Source: G963675935 sp963675935 (GTDB lineage Bacteria > Planctomycetota > Planctomycetia > Pirellulales > Thermoguttaceae). Taken from it: a stretch of DNA of 64,000 nucleotides. The notes beneath the pieces are model-generated. The model was given only the letters and a program-made list of their open reading frames with translations, was not told the DNA's origin and did not search any database. This document shows positions 45,464 through 53,694 of this stretch, piece by piece. The stretch covers positions 434,001 to 498,000 of the forward strand of contig OY780964.2 in assembly GCA_963675935.2 (NCBI GenBank), read 5' to 3'. The stretch's first letter is position 1; each line of letters begins with the position of its first letter. The translations under genes were made by a program, and so were the position numbers.

Positions 45464-47395
45464 TTACTCGGGTATATTGGACGGTTTCGCCAGTTGTGGA
45501 ACGAGCGAATCGGTCTTGAACAACGGCAAATAGCGGTAATACACTTCGAGCGTCAACGCGCTCAAGCTGGTCGTCATCAGTCGGCCGCCGGACGATCCCC
45601 AGGCGTCGAGCGTCGGTTTTTCCGGATCCCAACTGCCGGTGGCGCAGCCAACCTTGATTTGAGTTTCGATCAGCGCGCGGCGCATCTTGCGGTTCCACGT
45701 GTTCCAGTCGGCGTCCGCGAAATTGTGCATGGCCAACGTCGCGTAGTACCAGTAGTAGGTGTTGCGTCCCAACGTGTTGTCCGGGAGATTTTGCAACAGG
45801 GCCTGCTTGCCTTCCAGCATCGCCGGAGATTTCGGGGCGATGCCGAGGTATTGATGGCAGAGCATTCCCACGGCGGTCATCGTGGGCGTCACCTCTCGAT
45901 AGGGCTGGTAGGAGAATAGGCCCAAGTGTTCGCCTTTGGCCACGGAGTGGAGCCATTTCTGCGCGTTGTCGAAAACGACGGAGTTCACGGGCAGATCGGC
46001 AAGCTGAGCGCTTTTCAGGGCCATGATCTGCCAGCCGAAGACCGACGTGTCGCCGCCCGAGGGATCCTGGGGCACATAGCGCCAGCCGCCGGTCGATTCG
46101 TTTTGGGCGCGTTCGATGAAGGCCGCGCCCTGCCGCGCGGCGGAGCCGATTTGCTCGTCCTTCGTCATGCCGTAGAGTTCGCAGAGCGTCAGGGTGGCCA
46201 TGCCGTGGGCGTACATCGGCTGGTCGCAGCCGCCCGAGAGATCGCCGTCGGATCGCTGCTGCTTGATGAGCCAGGCGACGCCTTTAGCGACGGTTTGTTT
46301 GTACGGTCCTTTCGATTTGTGGGTTTCGCCGGCGGCGAGGAACGGCAGCAGCGCCAAGGCGGTGGCCGCCGCATCGGATTGGAAGGCCCCGGACCCGGCG
46401 CACGTTTCGTTCTTGCACTGATGTCGGAAGTCGAGGCTCCACTTGCCCTGTTTGGTCTGATGTCGGTGGAGCCAATTGAGGGCGGCGCCCACGGCGCGTT
46501 CGGAAGCCATCGTGCCGCCGAAGGCGCCGAGCATGGCATCGCGGTGACCCTTGCCGCGGCTGCCAAAACCCTCGCCGGCGCCGCCGAAGCCGGGGTTCTT
46601 GCCAAGCCCCACGCCGATGCCCACGCCGCCGAGGCCGCCGGGACCAGGAAGCCCCTTGATGTTCAGCCCGCCCAGACCGCCGAGTTTTGGCTCATTTTTG
46701 ATTGAGACGATCCCGCCGCCGGCATCCTCGAAGACGGGCGAATTGTCGTAGTAGCGGGCTTCTTGCCGGCCGAGCGGCATCGCCTTGGTCTGCATGAGCG
46801 TCTCGGCATTCAGTTCCGTGGGGTCGAGCGGGGCGTCGCCGACCTCAAAACGAGTAATCTCCGTCGGCGGCGAGTTGTTCACGTCCGGCGCGTCGAACGA
46901 GGGCGCCGGCTCATGCCAGAGGGATACAATCACGGGCGGAATGGTCAATGAAATCAGGGCAAGACAGAACAGCCCCACCGCATGCGCCGCCATGCTGATG
47001 AGATACCAGTGGCCATTCTCGCGATACCAACCCGTAAACCTCGCCGCGGCAACGGCGGCGAAAGGCTTTAGCCGACGTTTGAGCCGCATCCAACGCGAAT
47101 CGTCTGCCTCGGTTTGTGTCTTTGCCGCTTCGTCGGCACTAGCCGGGACGGAAGGCACCCGGATATACAACCGTTCCCGGGCCGAGCAAGCCATTTTTGA
47201 TTCCGGCAGCGGCGCGGCGCCTTCCACGACTTCTTTTTCCGGCGGAATCGCATCTTCGGAATGCGAAACCACGGGGCGGTTCACGATGTGTCCGGGAAGA
47301 GGCGGCGGACCTTTCGGAAAATTCCGGGCCGCGTCCATCCCTTCATCGATGGGGCAACCTGAAAAATCGTTCGCAAGTGGAGGATCGGAATACAT
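45464..47395 (-). CDS. Membrane-anchored prenyltransferase/squalene-cyclase-like alpha-toroid protein
   Basis: 643 residues from ATG 47393-47395 with a GGAGAT site. The first 140 residues are proline-rich and cytoplasmic-like; one membrane helix follows (WYLISMAAHAVGLFCLALIS). A glycine-rich spacer (LGGLNIKGLPGPGGLGGVGI) leads to an alpha-barrel with repeated motifs: ALNWLHRHQTKQGKWSLDFR, GVAWLIKQQRSDGDLSGGCD, TGGWRYVPQDPSGGDTSVFG. This toroid fold is shared by squalene cyclases and other proteins; the catalytic DXDD motif of true cyclases was not seen. It is the first gene of the ExbB/ExbD operon, so it may be a partner of that motor. Confidence 0.85.
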   Translation of the reverse strand: MYSDPPLANDFSGCPIDEGMDAARNFPKGPPPLPGHIVNRPVVSHSEDAIPPEKEVVEGAAPLPESKMACSARERLYIRVPSVPASADEAAKTQTEADDSRWMRLKRRLKPFAAVAAARFTGWYRENGHWYLISMAAHAVGLFCLALISLTIPPVIVSLWHEPAPSFDAPDVNNSPPTEITRFEVGDAPLDPTELNAETLMQTKAMPLGRQEARYYDNSPVFEDAGGGIVSIKNEPKLGGLGGLNIKGLPGPGGLGGVGIGVGLGKNPGFGGAGEGFGSRGKGHRDAMLGAFGGTMASERAVGAALNWLHRHQTKQGKWSLDFRHQCKNETCAGSGAFQSDAAATALALLPFLAAGETHKSKGPYKQTVAKGVAWLIKQQRSDGDLSGGCDQPMYAHGMATLTLCELYGMTKDEQIGSAARQGAAFIERAQNESTGGWRYVPQDPSGGDTSVFGWQIMALKSAQLADLPVNSVVFDNAQKWLHSVAKGEHLGLFSYQPYREVTPTMTAVGMLCHQYLGIAPKSPAMLEGKQALLQNLPDNTLGRNTYYWYYATLAMHNFADADWNTWNRKMRRALIETQIKVGCATGSWDPEKPTLDAWGSSGGRLMTTSLSALTLEVYYRYLPLFKTDSLVPQLAKPSNIPE

Positions 47396-47563
47396 CGGCA
47401 ATATCTCCCAAGCACCTGTGATTGCACCCCTACAGTCCAAAATCGATACCCACTTCCTTGCCGGCCATGACTGGAAAAGGTTGGCGCACCGCCAAGAAAT
47501 ACCAGCGCATGCCGAATCGCGACAAGGTTGTGCTACGTGCGAGACAAGAATGTCAGGGACGGC

Positions 47564-47911
47564 TCAAATTTGGAGCCGGACGTCCCGCATCTGAAGACTG
47601 TCGGGCAGGAGAAAAGCACTGTCGTTGAAGACCGACGAACGTGCCCGAAGACGCGACAACCGCATCGGAAGAGGATTGCTTACCTTGGCTTTTGCCGGCG
47701 TCTTCCCGATCTTCTGTTTCGGAGACGCGAGCGAAGGGGCTTGCTCGTTGCTGACGACCGACTGAAAATCGCTCTGCTCGGCGCCGACGCACTGCGGGGC
47801 CGTGGCCGGCCCTGCATCCTTGGCCGGAGAAGACGAAGCCGCGCACGCCGACGAGTTGGCGGCGAGCCATATCGCGACAAGCCAGAGATATTTTGGCGAC
47901 CGTTGCCACAT
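47564..47911 (-). CDS. Small secreted protein of unknown function
   Basis: 115 residues from the ATG near 47911 (MWQRSPKYLWLVAIWLAANS). The hydrophobic start ends at SACAAS, consistent with a signal peptide. The remainder is rich in S, A and P, without a recognised motif. Support is limited to signal peptide and position. A similar small secreted frame is at 48943. Confidence 0.4.
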   Translation of the reverse strand: MWQRSPKYLWLVAIWLAANSSACAASSSPAKDAGPATAPQCVGAEQSDFQSVVSNEQAPSLASPKQKIGKTPAKAKVSNPLPMRLSRLRARSSVFNDSAFLLPDSLQMRDVRLQI

Positions 47912-47989
47912 GGTTTTTATTCTAACCTGGAGCCGAAAATCGTGCAAATCTTAAAAAATCGCTCCGGCCGTGGGAAAGAGGCCGGTTTT

Positions 47990-48526
47990 TCACCCCAGGT
48001 TGCCGAGTGGAAAATCCATCGCCACGGGACCGCTTGGAAATACTCCCATCCGCCACTGCAATCGTGCCCACGGCGAAACGCTCTCGCGGAATCGCTGGAT
48101 CGCCGACCTGAGCTGACGCACCGCCGGGTTTTCCTCGTCGTTGATTTCGTGCAGGACGCTCAGACACCCCCCCAAGTTGCTGTGTGCGAGAAGCGCCGTG
48201 GCGAAGTTGGTTTTGAACACGGCGGGCACGTCCTCGCGAAGGCTCACGACACCCGGCGATAGAACCAGTCCGCGGAACAGGTCAACGGCTTGTTTTGCCC
48301 TATCCAGGCGGAGCAGGCAAACACCGTTGGCGTTTGTAATCCACACTGACTTGAGCCGATTGCGGGCGAAGAGCTCCAGGGCATTCTCCGGGCGGCTCTC
48401 CAGTAAAAGTCTCTCCACTTTGTCCAGAAAGTCGGCAACTTCCGGGGGCTTTTCTCCATTTGATTTCGCGGGATCAGAAGCCCTTGGCGGCACACTTGTT
48501 TTCGATGTTTTTGCTTTCCACGCCAT
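47990..48526 (-). CDS. TPR-like helical protein of unknown function
   Basis: 178 residues from ATG 48524-48526, preceded by GGGAGA. After a basic start (MAWKAKTSKTSVPP) the sequence is helical and leucine-rich with paired-helix spacing: VADFLDKVERLLLESRPENALELF, NANGVCLLRLDRAKQAVDLF, FKTNFATALLAHSNLGGCLS. That fits TPR-like repeats. No signal peptide or membrane helix was seen, so it is probably cytoplasmic. The larger frame upstream to 48907 is non-coding repeat DNA. Confidence 0.6.
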   Translation of the reverse strand: MAWKAKTSKTSVPPRASDPAKSNGEKPPEVADFLDKVERLLLESRPENALELFARNRLKSVWITNANGVCLLRLDRAKQAVDLFRGLVLSPGVVSLREDVPAVFKTNFATALLAHSNLGGCLSVLHEINDEENPAVRQLRSAIQRFRESVSPWARLQWRMGVFPSGPVAMDFPLGNLG

Positions 48527-48614
48527 GTTGATTCTCCCAATGATTGAGCGATTGTTTTTTTTGTAAGATTGATTGTCGGAACGCGAAAACGCACACGAAA
48601 ATAGACTGTGCAAC

Positions 48615-48925
48615 TTCCCGTAGGACGGATTTCTTACGGTAGGACGGATTTTCAAATCCGGCTGGTTTCGGTCGGTAGGGAACGCCCTTTGTGGCGTTCC
48701 TTGACGGGCGAAAACGGCCCAGTTGCAGCCTTCGGAACGCCACGGAAGGCGTTCGCTACGTTGGAGCTGTTGTGGAAAGAGGCGGTTGGCCGGATTGTCG
48801 CCTTTCGCTCCGCGAAAGCAGCGATGAATTCGCGATACTTTCGCGGAGCGAAAGGCGACAAAAGACTTTCCGCAACAGAAACTACATTGCAGCCTTCGGA
48901 ACACCACAAAGGGCGTTCCCTACGC
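48615..48925. repeat. Composite of three different palindrome types
   Basis: In about 310 bases occur two GTAGGACGGATTT units (about 48620 and 48640), GTAGGGAACGCCCTTTGTGG (48676) with inverted partners GGAACGCCACGGAAGGCGTT (48737) and CCACAAAGGGCGTTCCCTAC (48902), and a long stem (GTCGCCTTTCGCTCCGCGAA / TTCGCGGAGCGAAAGGCGAC) nested between them. TGCAGCCTTCGGAAC occurs twice in direct orientation. There is no gene. It looks like repeated insertion of palindromes into one another. Confidence 0.8.
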
Positions 48926-48942
48926 CACAAAGGCCCGGCAAA

Positions 48943-49377
48943 TCATATCTGCCACGTGCAGAAGAGAACCTCCAGCGGAGGTTGCGGACAGACGGCTCGT
49001 CGGCTGCTGAGATGACGAAACCGAAGCAAAGAGAGTTGACGGTCGGGCAGGCCGCCCCTTGGCACGAGCGAAACACCGGGTTCGGAGTGCTTCAAATCTC
49101 GGCTTTGCGGCGTCGAGTCGGTCTGAACCCAAGCGTCGGGCAAACGCGGGGAAGCACACGGCCCAAGGGACGGCGATTCCGTTTCTCCCGCGCCGGGTTG
49201 CCGCTCGAAAACGGAAATTCCCGCGAAGCTCGTGCCCGTTGTGTTGCCAACGCCGAGGCAACCGCCGGCCGACATTTCCACCGCCGCCGCAACCGCCAAC
49301 CCAAGAAAAAGAGCAACCAGCCAGAACCGGCCGGAAATACGCAGGATGGGATGGAAACCGTGAATGATGGACCGCAT
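48943..49377 (-). CDS. Possible small secreted protein
   Basis: 144 residues from an ATG near 49377 (MRSIIHGFHPILRISGRFWL), with a hydrophobic stretch (LVALFLGLAVAAAVEM) as possible signal peptide or anchor. The rest has no recognised domain and is arginine-rich towards the end. It may not be a real gene. Confidence 0.3.
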   Translation of the reverse strand: MRSIIHGFHPILRISGRFWLVALFLGLAVAAAVEMSAGGCLGVGNTTGTSFAGISVFERQPGAGETESPSLGPCASPRLPDAWVQTDSTPQSRDLKHSEPGVSLVPRGGLPDRQLSLLRFRHLSSRRAVCPQPPLEVLFCTWQI

Positions 49378-49610
49378 TCTCACAAACTTAAAGACTCGCT
49401 CTAACGAAGTCAAGACGATTTGTTTGGTTGGGACACGAGTCCATTCATTGGATACGGACTCCCCGGCCATGAGCTGGTGGAAGATTCCATCGTGTGGACA
49501 ATACGGTCTCTCTGTTCGATCCTCCGCTGGGTGGTTATAATGGAGAGAGTGCATGCCGTGCCGGAACTCGTGCATGCTCCCATCGGAACACAGAGAAGAC
49601 AAGGCCCGCC

Positions 49611-51356
49611 ATGAACCGAATGTCGGTTTCCCGCCACGGATTTATCATCCTGTCTCTACTTCTGCTTGCTTGGCCCGCGTCGGCCACCGCGGGCGTCGGG
49701 CCGGAAAACGTGCTGCTGGTCGTCAATCCGAGCAGCCCGGCCTCGATGTGCATCGCCAACCATTACGTGCAGCTCCGCCAGATACCGGCCGACAACGTGC
49801 TGTATCTGCCGTGGAATCCCAATGAGGAACACGTCGCCGTCGATGCCTTCCGCAAAAAGATTTTGCTGCCGATCCTCCAGACAATCAGCGACCGGCGGCT
49901 TGGCAACCAGATCGACGCTGTCGTGTATTCCAGCGATTTCCCTTGGGCGGTCAGATTGGACGCCGACGTTCAAAAGTTTCTCAAGGAGATGCCCCAGCCG
50001 ACCACGTCTTCCAAGAAGCCCGAATGGCCCACGGTTCTCACGCCTGTCGGATCGATCAATGGCCTGACGTATCTTTGGCAGCCGGTGCTTGCCGGCGCGA
50101 AGGATTATTTCGATCTGCAAAACAACTATTACATGCGCGAGGCCACGGGATCCAAACATGAGGTTTCGACGGCGGGCTTTCGCGGCAACCGGCTCTATGA
50201 CAAGTATGGCGAAGTCGTCGCCTCGGGCGGCCGGCGATTCTTCCTCTCGATGATGCTTGGCGTGACCCAGGGCCGAGGCAACACCGTGCCCGAGGTGCTC
50301 GACTATCTCCGCCGAAGCGTCAAGGCCGACGGCACGCATCCGAAGGGCACGATCTACTTCGTCCAAAATTCCGACATTCGCTCGAAGGTTCGCCACGCCC
50401 TCTTCCCCGACGCCGTCCGCGAGCTGAAGTCGCTCGGCGTCGCCGCCGAAATCGTCTACGGGACGGTGCCGATGACAAAAAACGACGTGCAAGGCGTCAT
50501 CATGGGCACGGCCGACTTCAACTGGAGGGCGTCGGGCAGCACGATCCTACCCGGCGCGATCTGCGAACATTTCACCAGCTACGCCGGCATCATGAGCAGC
50601 AAAGCCAGCCAGACGCCGCTCTCCGAGTTCCTCCGCTACGGCGCGGCCGGCGCGAGCGGCACCGTGACCGAACCTTACGCCATTCCTCAGAAATTTCCCT
50701 CGCCGATGGTTCAAGTGCATTACGCCCGCGGCTGCACACTCGTCGAGGCGTTTTATCAGTCGATCCACGGACCGTATCAACAGTTGATCGTAGGCGACCC
50801 GCTCTGCCAACCCTGGGCCAAGATTCCGCGTGTTTCGGTCGAGGGCGTCAAATCGGGCGAGACGATTAAGGGCCTGTTGAAGATCAAACCCAAGGCCGCC
50901 GCCGCCGAACGGTTCGAGCTTTTCGTCGACGGCGTTCGATTGGCCCAGTGCAAGCCGGGCGAAACGCTTCCGCTGGATACCGTGAAAATCGCCGACGGCT
51001 ATCATGAGTTGCGTATTGTGGCCGTCGGGCCGGCGCCTATCGAATCGCAGGGCCGGCAGATCATTCCCATCGACGTGGCCAACGGAGATCGCAAAATCAA
51101 GGTGGCGCTGACCGGCGCGGCGCCTTGGAAAGCCGACAAACCCTTGATTATTTCCGTTCAATCGCCCGGTTCCAAGGGCATCCTCGTGAGCCAGGGCAGC
51201 CGAGCTCTGATTAGCGTCAAGGGAGCGGAAGGGCGGATCGAACTTCCGGCCAACGCGCTGGGCGCCGGACCGGTGCGGCTTCGCGTGGTGGGCCTCGGCG
51301 ACGGCGACGCGGCGTCGAACGTCGTGGCCGAACCGCTCGACGTGACACTGGAATAG
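49611..51356 (+). CDS. TIGR03790 family secreted protein
   Basis: 581 residues from ATG 49611 with a signal peptide (FIILSLLLLAWPASATAGV). The core matches the family first described as TIGR03790: NVLLVVNPSSPASMCIANHY, IPADNVLYLPWN, IDAVVYSSDFPW, then GRGNTVPEVLDYLRR and TIYFVQNSDIRSKVRHALFP. The C-terminal 180 residues are beta-rich, Ig-like (VEGVKSGETIKGLLKIKP). The function is not established. It is followed seven bases later by tadA in the same direction, so the two are likely cotranscribed by proximity. Confidence 0.85.
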   Translation: MNRMSVSRHGFIILSLLLLAWPASATAGVGPENVLLVVNPSSPASMCIANHYVQLRQIPADNVLYLPWNPNEEHVAVDAFRKKILLPILQTISDRRLGNQIDAVVYSSDFPWAVRLDADVQKFLKEMPQPTTSSKKPEWPTVLTPVGSINGLTYLWQPVLAGAKDYFDLQNNYYMREATGSKHEVSTAGFRGNRLYDKYGEVVASGGRRFFLSMMLGVTQGRGNTVPEVLDYLRRSVKADGTHPKGTIYFVQNSDIRSKVRHALFPDAVRELKSLGVAAEIVYGTVPMTKNDVQGVIMGTADFNWRASGSTILPGAICEHFTSYAGIMSSKASQTPLSEFLRYGAAGASGTVTEPYAIPQKFPSPMVQVHYARGCTLVEAFYQSIHGPYQQLIVGDPLCQPWAKIPRVSVEGVKSGETIKGLLKIKPKAAAAERFELFVDGVRLAQCKPGETLPLDTVKIADGYHELRIVAVGPAPIESQGRQIIPIDVANGDRKIKVALTGAAPWKADKPLIISVQSPGSKGILVSQGSRALISVKGAEGRIELPANALGAGPVRLRVVGLGDGDAASNVVAEPLDVTLE

Positions 51357-51362
51357 CCGCCG

Positions 51363-51821
51363 ATGCACGACCATTTCATGCAAATCGCGTTGGAAGAGGC
51401 CGAGCAGGCCCTGCGGGAAAACGAAGTGCCCGTCGGCGCGGTCGTCGTTTTCGACGGCCGCGTGATCGCCCGGGCGCATAACCAGCGCGAACAGCTCCGC
51501 GACCCGACGGCCCACGCCGAGATGATCGCCATCACGCAGGCGGCCGAGAGCCGGCAGTCGTGGCGGCTCGACGGTTGCACGCTGTACGTGACGCTGGAAC
51601 CTTGTCCGATGTGCGCCGGCGCGATTCTCCAAGCCCGGCTGCCGATGTTGGTTTACGGGGCGTCGGACCCGAAGGCGGGAGCGGTCGATTCGCTGTTTCG
51701 TTTGCTCGACGACAAGCGGCTGAACCACCGCGTCGAGACCATCGGCGGCGTGCAGGCCGAGCCGTGCGGCGAGATATTGAGCCGATTTTTTCAGGAACAG
51801 CGGCGATTGGGGAAGAAATAG
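51363..51821 (+). CDS. tadA: tRNA-specific adenosine deaminase
   Basis: 152 residues. Zinc and catalytic motifs are both present: THAEMIAITQA (H-A-E, catalytic glutamate) and LEPCPMCAGAILQARLP (PCxxC). The N-terminus MHDHFMQIALEEAEQAL and the VPVGAVVVFDG segment match TadA. It converts the wobble adenosine of tRNA-Arg(ACG) to inosine. Length is normal. It starts 6 bases after the preceding stop codon. Confidence 0.95.
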   Translation: MHDHFMQIALEEAEQALRENEVPVGAVVVFDGRVIARAHNQREQLRDPTAHAEMIAITQAAESRQSWRLDGCTLYVTLEPCPMCAGAILQARLPMLVYGASDPKAGAVDSLFRLLDDKRLNHRVETIGGVQAEPCGEILSRFFQEQRRLGKK

Positions 51822-51908
51822 CCCCGGCTTCCGCGAATCAATCCGCCTTATTCGAGCAGTTCCATTGGGTGTCTATCGCAATCTGGGGGAGACTCGGTAA
51901 ATTAGGTT

Positions 51909-52044
51909 GTGTGCGGCCATTTTTTCTGGCAAGATCGGTCATTCTGAGCGCAGCGAAGAATCTGGCCACGCCGCGAGGAAAACGAGATTCTTCGCTACGC
52001 TCAGAATGACGGAATTGCCTATCTGCCAGAAAATATGGCCGCAC
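51909..52044. mobile_element. Palindromic element type B, copy 2, with near-perfect direct repeats
   Basis: Ends GTGCGGCCATTTTTTCTGGC and GCCAGAAAATATGGCCGCAC. Flanks are AAATTAGGTT (51899-51908) and ACATTAGGTT (52045-52054), matching at nine of ten bases. The interior hairpin is the same as in 22031-22168. It is inserted between tadA and IS debris. Confidence 0.88.
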
Positions 52045-52075
52045 ACATTAGGTTCGACTCAAGGAGGTGAACCTG

Positions 52076-52240
52076 ATGGAACCGTACGACGCGGAGTTTC
52101 GCGACGAGGTGCTCGCCGCGTGCGATACGAACGAAGAACGGCGCGCGATCGCGCTGCGTTTCAAAGTTTCGGAATCTTGGTTGCGGCGTATCCAGCAACA
52201 GCGTCGCGAGACCGGTCAGGTAGCGCCAAAAACGGCGGCC
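52076..52240 (+). pseudogene. IS630-like or related helix-turn-helix transposase fragment
   Basis: A start (MEPYDAEFRDEVLAACDTNE) with an N-terminal helix-turn-helix (RRAIALRFKVSESWLRRIQQ) typical of IS630-type or similar transposases, preceded by AGGAGG. The coding similarity stops near 52240, where an IS66 fragment begins in the opposite direction. Only about 55 residues remain. Confidence 0.5.
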
Positions 52241-52620
52241 CCGCGCGTCGTCGTCCAACTCTTTCGCTTCGTCCTCGACGGCGTACAACTCACGCACCAT
52301 CGCGAGCATCTCGGCGGCGTGGCGGCCATCGGTCTCCTTCGCCTCGAAGAACTTGCGGCGCGCATGCGCCCAGCAAGCAACCCCGATCACCTTGCCCGTG
52401 TGATAAATCCCGTCGTCTTCGCCACCGTTTCTTCCACCGCTGCTTGAACCGCCTCGTCAACGGCCGTTTGAATCTTTGCTTCCACGGCCGCTTGAATCTC
52501 GGCCGCGCGACGCGATTCTTGCTCGACGATCCTCGCGTCGTAGGCAAGGAGCATGTCTTTCAGCAGCGTGGGATCGTCGGGAAGTTGGTCGATGGCAAGC
52601 GTCGCATCAAGGGCCAATCT
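52240..52620 (-). pseudogene. IS66 transposase remnant with internal deletion
   Basis: The first part is the IS66 N-terminus (LAIDQLPDDPTLLKDMLLAY). It jumps, around 52420, to the mid-protein segment DDGIYHTGKVIGVACWAHAR RKFFEAKE and then LYAVEDEAKELDDDAR. Most of the N-terminal zinc-finger region and the catalytic C-terminus are absent. Together with 52076-52240 this is a scrambled insertion-sequence graveyard. Confidence 0.65.
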
Positions 52621-53638
52621 ACGCCGCCTTGATCGTCGTGATCCACACGAACGGCACACCGGCCTCGTCGTACCGAAGCTCGTACTTCAGCCGGGCTTGA
52701 AACAGCAATCGCTTCAATGCAATGCTGTAGGTCGTCCGCTTGCCGGGAACCGTGACGTTCACCTTCGCCGGATCGATATGGTGCAACGACAACGCGGCAC
52801 GGTCGAAAACGATCGGCGTCTTCAACCGCTTGGCAATCGCGTCGATCGCCTTCGCGGCCGATACGTTTTGGATGTTCACGTTGCGGAATTCGTACAAGGC
52901 AGGAACCGCCTCGCTGTCGGGCTTGTCGGTCGTTCGGCCGATGGGCCAAACTTCCCGCCCGGCTTCCTTCACGACGGCGTAAGCCAGTTGACCGCCGTCC
53001 TTCCGCGGCACGAACCCGTAGCCCGCCGTGCGCAATATGCAGGCCAGCGCGACGCCGGCGCTCAAGTCGGTGAATTCGTCGTCGAGCTTCACGTCGGCCA
53101 AGGCACGGGCCGCGTCGTCGTCGAGCTTCAACGGAATCTGGAGCCGGCCGGCGATTTTTTCGACGGCGATTTTGCACGTTGTGCCCTGCGTGGCGAAGCC
53201 GACCGGCACGGCAAGCTCTTTGGCCACCCGGTTGAAATCGGCGACCGACAGGCCGAAGGGCACTTTCGGCTCTTTGCCCGTCGTCGGACCGCGCTCGGCC
53301 AAATCCTTGAGCCATTGCGAAAGTTTCGCGGTTTCGGTGCGACGGAAGCGGGCGCCCGGCACTTCGATTTCGTTGCGGGCGTTGATAATGCCCACTACCA
53401 TGTACAAGGGACTTTCCGCCGTGCCCTGAACGTCGATCGAAGGCCGATCGTTTTCGCTGCCGGAGCGGATTCGCACGTTGCGAATGCCCGCCTTGCCGAG
53501 CGTTTGCGACCATTCTTGGAAGGACAGCGCCGAGCTTTGTCCCGCGCCGACCAGTTCCAACTGGACGGTTCCTGCGGCCCATGTCGGCGAGGCCGACAGG
53601 GCGAGGATGAACAGCAGTGGAAACAGGCGGTGGAACAT
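52619..53638 (-). CDS. Secreted protein with a C-terminal secretin-like (STN) domain
   Basis: 339 residues from ATG near 53638 (MFHRLFPLLFILALSASPTW), with signal peptide cleavage after WAA. The centre has two-fold internal similarity (VADFNRVAKELAVPVGFATQ and AAKAIDAIAKRLKTPIVFDR), and the C-terminus NVTVPGKRTTYSIALKRLLF QARLKYELRYDEAG follows the pattern of short secretin/TonB N-terminal domains. No membrane anchor. It lies 57 bases downstream of the 728-residue protein and is probably cotranscribed. Function unknown. Confidence 0.7.
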   Translation of the reverse strand: MFHRLFPLLFILALSASPTWAAGTVQLELVGAGQSSALSFQEWSQTLGKAGIRNVRIRSGSENDRPSIDVQGTAESPLYMVVGIINARNEIEVPGARFRRTETAKLSQWLKDLAERGPTTGKEPKVPFGLSVADFNRVAKELAVPVGFATQGTTCKIAVEKIAGRLQIPLKLDDDAARALADVKLDDEFTDLSAGVALACILRTAGYGFVPRKDGGQLAYAVVKEAGREVWPIGRTTDKPDSEAVPALYEFRNVNIQNVSAAKAIDAIAKRLKTPIVFDRAALSLHHIDPAKVNVTVPGKRTTYSIALKRLLFQARLKYELRYDEAGVPFVWITTIKAA

Positions 53639-53694
53639 GGTGGTGGAGAGTGGACAGTGCGAAACCGCAAGCGGTTTTTCCAATCTCTAATCCC

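Noticed and set aside
45464..47395. True squalene-hopene cyclase
   Set aside because: The alpha-toroid repeats are present, but I see no DXDD catalytic motif and the protein is anchored by an N-terminal helix with a long glycine-rich spacer.
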